A stretch of DNA of 64,000 nt from Dyella_B humi (GTDB lineage: Bacteria > Pseudomonadota > Gammaproteobacteria > Xanthomonadales > Rhodanobacteraceae), in assembly GCF_044904605.1 (NCBI RefSeq), contig NZ_JADIKI010000023.1, positions 248,001 to 312,000 of the forward strand, written 5' to 3'. The notes beneath the pieces are model-generated. The model searched no databases, was not told the origin of the DNA, and saw only the letters and a program-made list of their open reading frames with translations. This document shows positions 59,759 through 64,000 of the stretch, in pieces (position 1 is the first letter of the stretch; each line of letters begins with the position of its first letter). Position numbers and translations under genes: made by a program.

Positions 59759-61261
59759 TTATGGGGCGTCCGAAGACATGGCGTTGACGAGACCGGGGTA
59801 GTTCTGAAAAGGATCCATCGTGAGCAGCATGCGTCTGGCGGTTTCATCGCTCAGACCGCGCCTACCGGTTAGATCCAGGAAGAGAGTGTCAAGCACTTCA
59901 AGGACGGCATCAGGCGGTTCTGAGGCGAAGCCAATCCGCGATGCTTCTTTACCCTCTGCGGTATCCAGCCAAATTTTCTGAATGGGCACTGTTTCCTCGA
60001 TGACACGAAGCATCGCTTTGACCAGGGCCAAGTTTTCACCGCAAGTTTCGAGCACGGCAGCAATTGCGGGATGGTGATCATCGATCCGATACCTCACACC
60101 AGTCTTGGTATGATCCGCTCGCCACGCCTGTTCGATCGGTTGACCACCACTTCGGTTGATGGGCCCGCCGCGCGATGCATACACTTTCCGCGCGCGATCT
60201 CGTGTTTCTTCGGCCAACTTTGTCAACCAACCGCGCAACGAAGTGGGTGGTCGCGCTGTCGCCTTTCGGATGTCTATCTTCCACTCGGCGTCGGCCGTAT
60301 TCGTGATGTCCAGACGAATGCGGGCCAAGCGGTGAGCTTCTTCACGATTCCACGCACGTCGCTGCCCCAACCCCAGCCAACCGCCCGCAACGAGTAATCG
60401 CTCGTTGCGATAGACGTAAAACCCTTGTTGGGATGTCCAGCCTGCGACTCCAGCGGCGTGCTCCATCTCACGCTCGGTCAGCTTGTCCTTGTGTGGCAAC
60501 ACATGGCATTGCACTTCGATCTGACCGCCCGTCGTGGTCAGCTTCGCCACAGGCGAAACCCACGGCTTTGCAGGATGTCCCATCATGAAAGGGTCCCACG
60601 GTGCGATTGGATTTCCATTCAAGAAGATTTTCAGGCGTGGTCGCGCACCATCGAGCAAACGATGAAAGACCATCGCCAGGTGGGCCTCAACCCGATCAAT
60701 CAGATCGCTGAAATCCGAAGACTTATACCCAGGCGTTACGATGCGATCCAGCGCTTCCCACAGCACAAGCGTTCCATGCGTGTGCTCGGCGAGTGAGCCG
60801 ATGAAAGCCTCAGAACCGTCGGATGGGCCTTCGAAAATCAGCCAACCACTCTCTTCGCTACGACCAAGTTCATCAAGGTCCCAGCGCAGACACGAGGACA
60901 CCTTCTCTTTGACCGTCGCAACGGTCAACCTACGGCAATGCGAAAAGGAAGCAGTCTTGAGCCCCATCCCGAACCGCCCAAGGTCGGACGCATCGCGCGC
61001 ATCGAGTGGGCTCTTCGCGCCAAGCTGCATAGCGCGCTCCAGTTCCCGGTCAGACATCCCGCAGCCATCATCGAGAACGGAAATTCGGCTGTGCTCTTCG
61101 TCCCAGTCAAACTCCACGCGCACCTCGGTGGCATGCGCCGAGATGCTGTTATCGATGATGTCAGCGAGCGCTGCTTCGACGGAATAACCCACCCCGCGAA
61201 GGGCCTCGAGCATGGCCTCAGCTCGCGGTGGAAGATTTCGAGTCCCTGGTATGGTGCTCAT
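59759..61261 (-). CDS. MutL/MORC-like GHKL ATPase
   Basis: A 500-residue Hsp90-fold ATPase. The N box ALADIIDNSISA is at residues 31-42, the G1 box LDDGCGMS at 63-70, and the G2 box DLGRFGMGLKTAS at 93-105. The position that holds the catalytic Glu in MutL (E29) and Hsp90 is D34 here, so hydrolysis may be slow or the protein may work as an ATP-switched clamp. A transducer-like region (HTHGTLVLWEALDRI, VFHRLLDGARPRLKIFLNGN) follows, then a family-specific C-terminus. Bacterial MORC-like ATPases in restriction loci are thought to sense or clamp DNA. The ATG overlaps the sigma-factor stop (ATGA). Confidence 0.9.
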   Translation of the reverse strand: MSTIPGTRNLPPRAEAMLEALRGVGYSVEAALADIIDNSISAHATEVRVEFDWDEEHSRISVLDDGCGMSDRELERAMQLGAKSPLDARDASDLGRFGMGLKTASFSHCRRLTVATVKEKVSSCLRWDLDELGRSEESGWLIFEGPSDGSEAFIGSLAEHTHGTLVLWEALDRIVTPGYKSSDFSDLIDRVEAHLAMVFHRLLDGARPRLKIFLNGNPIAPWDPFMMGHPAKPWVSPVAKLTTTGGQIEVQCHVLPHKDKLTEREMEHAAGVAGWTSQQGFYVYRNERLLVAGGWLGLGQRRAWNREEAHRLARIRLDITNTADAEWKIDIRKATARPPTSLRGWLTKLAEETRDRARKVYASRGGPINRSGGQPIEQAWRADHTKTGVRYRIDDHHPAIAAVLETCGENLALVKAMLRVIEETVPIQKIWLDTAEGKEASRIGFASEPPDAVLEVLDTLFLDLTGRRGLSDETARRMLLTMDPFQNYPGLVNAMSSDAP

Positions 61262-63723
61262 TCGTCTTCGTCCGATTTAACGGACTGTCGATCGTCCATG
61301 AAGGTAATGAGCGCACCACGACGAGTGGGATGCCGAAGCTTCCTTAGTGTCTTTGCTTCGATCTGGCGGATACGTTCGCGAGTCAAGTCGAACTTTTTGC
61401 CGACCTCCTCAAGTGTGTGGTCCGTGTTTTCACCAATCCCAAACCGCAAGCGCAAAATTTTAGCTTCCCTTGGCTTCAGGTTGCCGAGGGCAACACGGAC
61501 GGTTTCGACCAACCCATGATCGAGCGCGAGATCGAGGGGCGATGGTGTGTTGATGTCCTGCAGAAACTCAATGCGAGGGTGCTGCTCATGCTCCCCAACA
61601 TGTTCGTCCAGGGAAATCACGTCACCCGACCGCCGCACCAGCTTACGAATGTTGTCAACCTCCAGACCCATCTTCACGGCCAGCTCCCACGCACGCGGCT
61701 CGCGCCCCAATCGCTGCCACTCCTCACGTGAAAGCCGCCCCAACTTATTGATGGACTCGATCATGTGAACGGGAAGTCGAACGGTTCGACCACGGTCGGC
61801 AAGGCCCCGCGTGATCGACTGTCGGATCCACCAAGTGGCATAGGTAGAGAACTTGTATCCCCGACGGTATTGAAACTTGTCGACCGCTTTCATCAGTCCG
61901 ATATTGCCGTCCTGAACGAGGTCCATAAATTGCTCACCGCGATGCGTGTATCGACGAGCGATCGACAGAACCAAACGTAAATTTGCTTCTACCATCGCGT
62001 TGCGTGCGCGTCGTGCCTTGGCAACCCCGCTTTTGATGGTCAAGGCCATAATCTTGACTTCGGACAACGGCATGAAGAGCTTTCGCGAGATTGAAGCAAG
62101 GTGTTCCTGCTCGGCATCGATGGCCGCCTTATAGATGGCGACCTCGGGCGACCACTTCGCGTGTTTGCCGATCAGCCCATCGGACCAGGTTACATCCCCC
62201 TCATGGCCGGCATATGCGGCGACGAACTCATTTCGCGGCATGCGAACCTGGCGGGTCATGACATCGAACAGTGCGCGCTCATGCCGATCGAGGTTGTCCA
62301 AAACGCTGCGTAGCTTGTTCGCGAGACCATCAATGGCGGCCGCAGACAGAGCGACCTTCATGAATTCACGAGCCACCTGTTCACGCGCGGTGTGGGCATT
62401 GTGATCGAAGCCATTGCGTTCAACCGCGCCGCAAAAAGACAGGTAACAAGCGCGCAGCCGTTCGAACTGCTCGATGGCCTCTTCGCGTAACTCGCCAGCG
62501 TCCTCGGTGTCCTCGTCCAGGAGGGTGTCATCGCCATCATCGTCCGCCGGAGGTGCCACCTGACCTTTGAGCGCGGCCTCGATCTCTACCGTGCTGACCG
62601 TCTCGCGCGCATCGCGGAAGCCGGCAAGGAACTCGCTTAGTCGGAGCTTGTCGTTGAGAAATGCGTCAAACGTTTCGAGCAATGCCCCAATCGCAAGTGG
62701 AAATTTCGATAGCGCCAGCTGCACTTGGTAAAGGCCATCTTCGATCGCCTTAGCCACAGCAATTTCTTCTTCTCTTGTGAGAAGCCCAGTTTTCCCCATG
62801 TCCCGTTGGTAGACACGAAAGCAAAAGTCGGCCGACGCGCTCACGCTGTCATGGAAAGCCAGCGCGTCTTCCAGTGCCTGCTCCTCCCGCTCATCGGGAA
62901 CGTCCTGTAACGCCTCCGTGCGAAGCACCTGTCGTTCATCGGCAAGTATGTTCAGCTCGCCAAGTGTCAGGCGGATGAGGTTTTCCGCATCCAGTTCTCG
63001 TTCCCCATCCTCATTCTCACAAAAGGATTGGATATCAACGTCAGGGACACCACCTTCACGCATCGCCTTGAGCAGGAGGCTCTTAAGTGGCCATCGAACA
63101 TCGGGGTCGACGGGACGAGCAGGTCGAACGCTTCTTTCTGGAAGAAAGGCGGCGACATCACTCCAGTCGGTGTAGTCATCGATGAAGCTGTGCTGGGAAA
63201 GGACAACCTGGATCGCCTTGGCGGCGGCCGCAATTGATGAGTCCCCTTTGGGAGCGATGGGTTCTTCTTCTGCCACCCACGCCGAATCGTCCTCTGCGGA
63301 CGCCGTAACATTCGGGTCCTGACAACCGTCGGCATTTGAACGCTCACGGTCGGCGGGTGGCTCTTCCAAGGTCCTCGTCTGCGCTCGCTCATCCAGGAAG
63401 GTCTGGATGACGTCGATTGCTTGGGTGGCGTTGGCGAGTTGGGCGATGACCAGCGCGCTCTTTCCTTCGCCATCAACGAGATCGACGTCGGCGCCGGAAG
63501 CCAACAGAAGTGAACATGTTGAAGCGCGGTTCTGCCGGGCAGCAAGCATGAGCGGCGTCTGGCCCGACACGTCCCGCCCATCGACATGGTCGCCTCGTTC
63601 GAGGTGCACACGCACTGCCGCATCGGCGCCAGCCAGCGCAGCCAATTTAAAAAGCCGGTTCAAGGTGGCCGGCTCAGGCAAGACCACAGCGCTCACGAAT
63701 AGGGCCTCATCATGGCGATGCAT
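61258..63723 (-). CDS. RpoD-like sigma-70 factor with N-terminal ankyrin repeats, first gene of the operon
   Basis: An 821-residue protein. Residues about 20-115 hold ankyrin repeats (DVSGQTPLMLAARQNRASTC, LLASGADVDLVDGEGKSALV). An acidic linker follows. From about 297 on it is a full primary sigma factor: region 1.2 (FRVYQRDMGKTGLLTREEEI), an acidic insert, region 2 (DLVQDGNIGLMKAVDKFQYR, then FSTYATWWIRQSITRGLAD), region 3 (LPVHMIESINKLGRL) and region 4 (TLEEVGKKFDLTRERIRQIE). The -10-recognition residues (Q and T in WIRQSIT) and the -35-recognition residues (R, E, R in TRERIR) match RpoD, while RpoD region 1.1 is missing. Start at 63723 or a GTG at 63696 preceded by TGAGG. It is translationally coupled to the ATPase gene. 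Confidence 0.93.
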   Translation of the reverse strand: MHRHDEALFVSAVVLPEPATLNRLFKLAALAGADAAVRVHLERGDHVDGRDVSGQTPLMLAARQNRASTCSLLLASGADVDLVDGEGKSALVIAQLANATQAIDVIQTFLDERAQTRTLEEPPADRERSNADGCQDPNVTASAEDDSAWVAEEEPIAPKGDSSIAAAAKAIQVVLSQHSFIDDYTDWSDVAAFLPERSVRPARPVDPDVRWPLKSLLLKAMREGGVPDVDIQSFCENEDGERELDAENLIRLTLGELNILADERQVLRTEALQDVPDEREEQALEDALAFHDSVSASADFCFRVYQRDMGKTGLLTREEEIAVAKAIEDGLYQVQLALSKFPLAIGALLETFDAFLNDKLRLSEFLAGFRDARETVSTVEIEAALKGQVAPPADDDGDDTLLDEDTEDAGELREEAIEQFERLRACYLSFCGAVERNGFDHNAHTAREQVAREFMKVALSAAAIDGLANKLRSVLDNLDRHERALFDVMTRQVRMPRNEFVAAYAGHEGDVTWSDGLIGKHAKWSPEVAIYKAAIDAEQEHLASISRKLFMPLSEVKIMALTIKSGVAKARRARNAMVEANLRLVLSIARRYTHRGEQFMDLVQDGNIGLMKAVDKFQYRRGYKFSTYATWWIRQSITRGLADRGRTVRLPVHMIESINKLGRLSREEWQRLGREPRAWELAVKMGLEVDNIRKLVRRSGDVISLDEHVGEHEQHPRIEFLQDINTPSPLDLALDHGLVETVRVALGNLKPREAKILRLRFGIGENTDHTLEEVGKKFDLTRERIRQIEAKTLRKLRHPTRRGALITFMDDRQSVKSDEDE

Positions 63724-63737
63724 ACTGCATCGCCATG
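63711..63737. promoter_or_regulatory. Perfect 12-bp inverted repeat over the sigma-factor start codon
   Basis: CATGGCGATGCA (63711-63722) and TGCATCGCCATG (63726-63737) are exact reverse complements around TAC. The start ATG of the sigma gene (63723-63721, minus strand) lies at the loop/stem boundary. An 8-codon frame (MAMQYASP, stop) on the minus strand starts within the repeat and overlaps the first codons. The hairpin could hide the start codon, or the dyad could be a protein-binding site. Confidence 0.7.
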
Positions 63738-64000
63738 GTGGACTGGCTCATCCATTGAGTTCACGTGACGTCCTAGCCATTCGGTCCAATTGACCCATCA
63801 TTGATTATCCATCCCCCTGTCTCGTCCCTAGAGACTGCCCAAGCCCTGCAATGCGCCGGTCTGGCCTTACCCACGACGGGATATATCGACCGCCCGAGGT
63901 CGGAATTAAGACAGGCGAATACAGTCCCTCGCATTGCGAACTGAAGCACAAAATGCGCCACGACGAAACCTGCCGAACGTTCACGGGTTTACCGGGATTC
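63724..64000. other. Upstream region of the sigma-factor operon at the window edge
   Basis: No supported gene; a 62-residue minus-strand frame is not convincing. The promoter of the operon must lie here. The island continues beyond the edge. Confidence 0.4.

Larger units (their letters stand above)
12483..64000. mobile_element. Genomic island / integrative mobilisable element, left end at tRNA-Phe, right end outside window
   Basis: The left boundary is inferred from the broken tRNA-Phe. To the right lie toxin-antitoxin, Rhs, relaxase, coupling-protein, IS21-type, defence-like and hypothetical genes, and no housekeeping genes. A MobF relaxase and a coupling protein are present, but no VirB/Tra mating-pair genes and no integrase are visible, so either they lie beyond base 64,000 or the element is only mobilisable. 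Base composition is not uniform: bases 31.8-34.8 kb are clearly more A/T-rich, which suggests a composite island. Confidence 0.65.

Noticed and set aside
63773..63961. 62-residue minus-strand frame upstream of the sigma operon
   Set aside because: No ribosome site, no recognisable domain, and it occupies the place where the operon promoter should be.
12400..64000. CRISPR arrays or rRNA genes
   Set aside because: No regularly spaced direct repeats, cas genes or rRNA signatures were seen in either strand.

Overview
ORGANISM. The window looks like a chromosome segment of a gammaproteobacterium of the Xanthomonadales/Lysobacterales, most likely Rhodanobacteraceae (Dyella, Rhodanobacter or Luteibacter type). 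This rests on the protein sequences, the high GC, the gene pairs rsmD-coaD and mutY-yggX, and the copies of a C/G-rich palindrome (CTCCCCTGC...GCAGGGGAG). The taxonomic call comes from memory of families, not from a search. LAYOUT. Bases 1 to about 12,480 are ordinary chromosome: the end of a nitroreductase, a 5'-3' exonuclease, a Nudix hydrolase, a decayed chemotaxis-receptor remnant, a TMEM43-like membrane protein, an MBL-fold hydrolase, ggt, a YfhL-type ferredoxin, a small lipoprotein, coaD, rsmD, ftsY, an AsmA-like protein, mutY and yggX. At about 12,445 a tRNA-Phe gene starts normally but is broken just after its anticodon. From there to the right edge the DNA is accessory. No integrase and no second junction are visible, so the island probably runs past base 64,000. 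ISLAND. In order it holds: (a) an HTH protein and a toxin-antitoxin-like pair; (b) an Rhs operon with a zincin-like C-terminus plus OmpA-like and lipoprotein genes (14.1-18.1 kb); (c) a mobilisation block with a MASE1 membrane protein, a MobF relaxase, a type IV coupling protein, a small membrane protein and a ribbon-helix-helix protein, next to a candidate oriT (18.8-26.3 kb); (d) accessory genes including HNH-type, ankyrin and DUF6573-like proteins; (e) an A/T-rich pair encoding a lipoprotein and a papain-like protease; (f) an IS21-type istA/istB pair; (g) a 700-residue predicted cysteine-peptidase-fold protein followed by a structured non-coding stretch; (h) a cluster of HNH_5-like, HEPN-like, GNAT and CoiA-like proteins; (i) a second, minimal Rhs/zincin gene with a secreted partner; (j) a LuxR-type and an XRE-type regulator, each next to a copy of the same 21-bp palindrome; (k) a defence-type locus at 52.0-63.7 kb. 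HOW THE GENES WORK TOGETHER. The relaxase and coupling protein with no visible type IV secretion genes suggest a mobilisable element or part of a larger ICE. The standout is the last locus. A minus-strand operon runs from a housekeeping-type sigma-70 factor carrying N-terminal ankyrin repeats, through a MutL/MORC-like GHKL ATPase, a Z1-domain helicase, a PD-(D/E)XK protein and an AIPR-family protein, to a Vsr endonuclease. It converges with a cytosine-C5 DNA methyltransferase whose 3' end overlaps vsr. The ATPase/Z1/nuclease/methylase core matches a restriction-like gene set already predicted computationally. The dedicated full-length sigma factor as the first, translationally coupled gene is the unusual part and the best candidate for an undescribed system.
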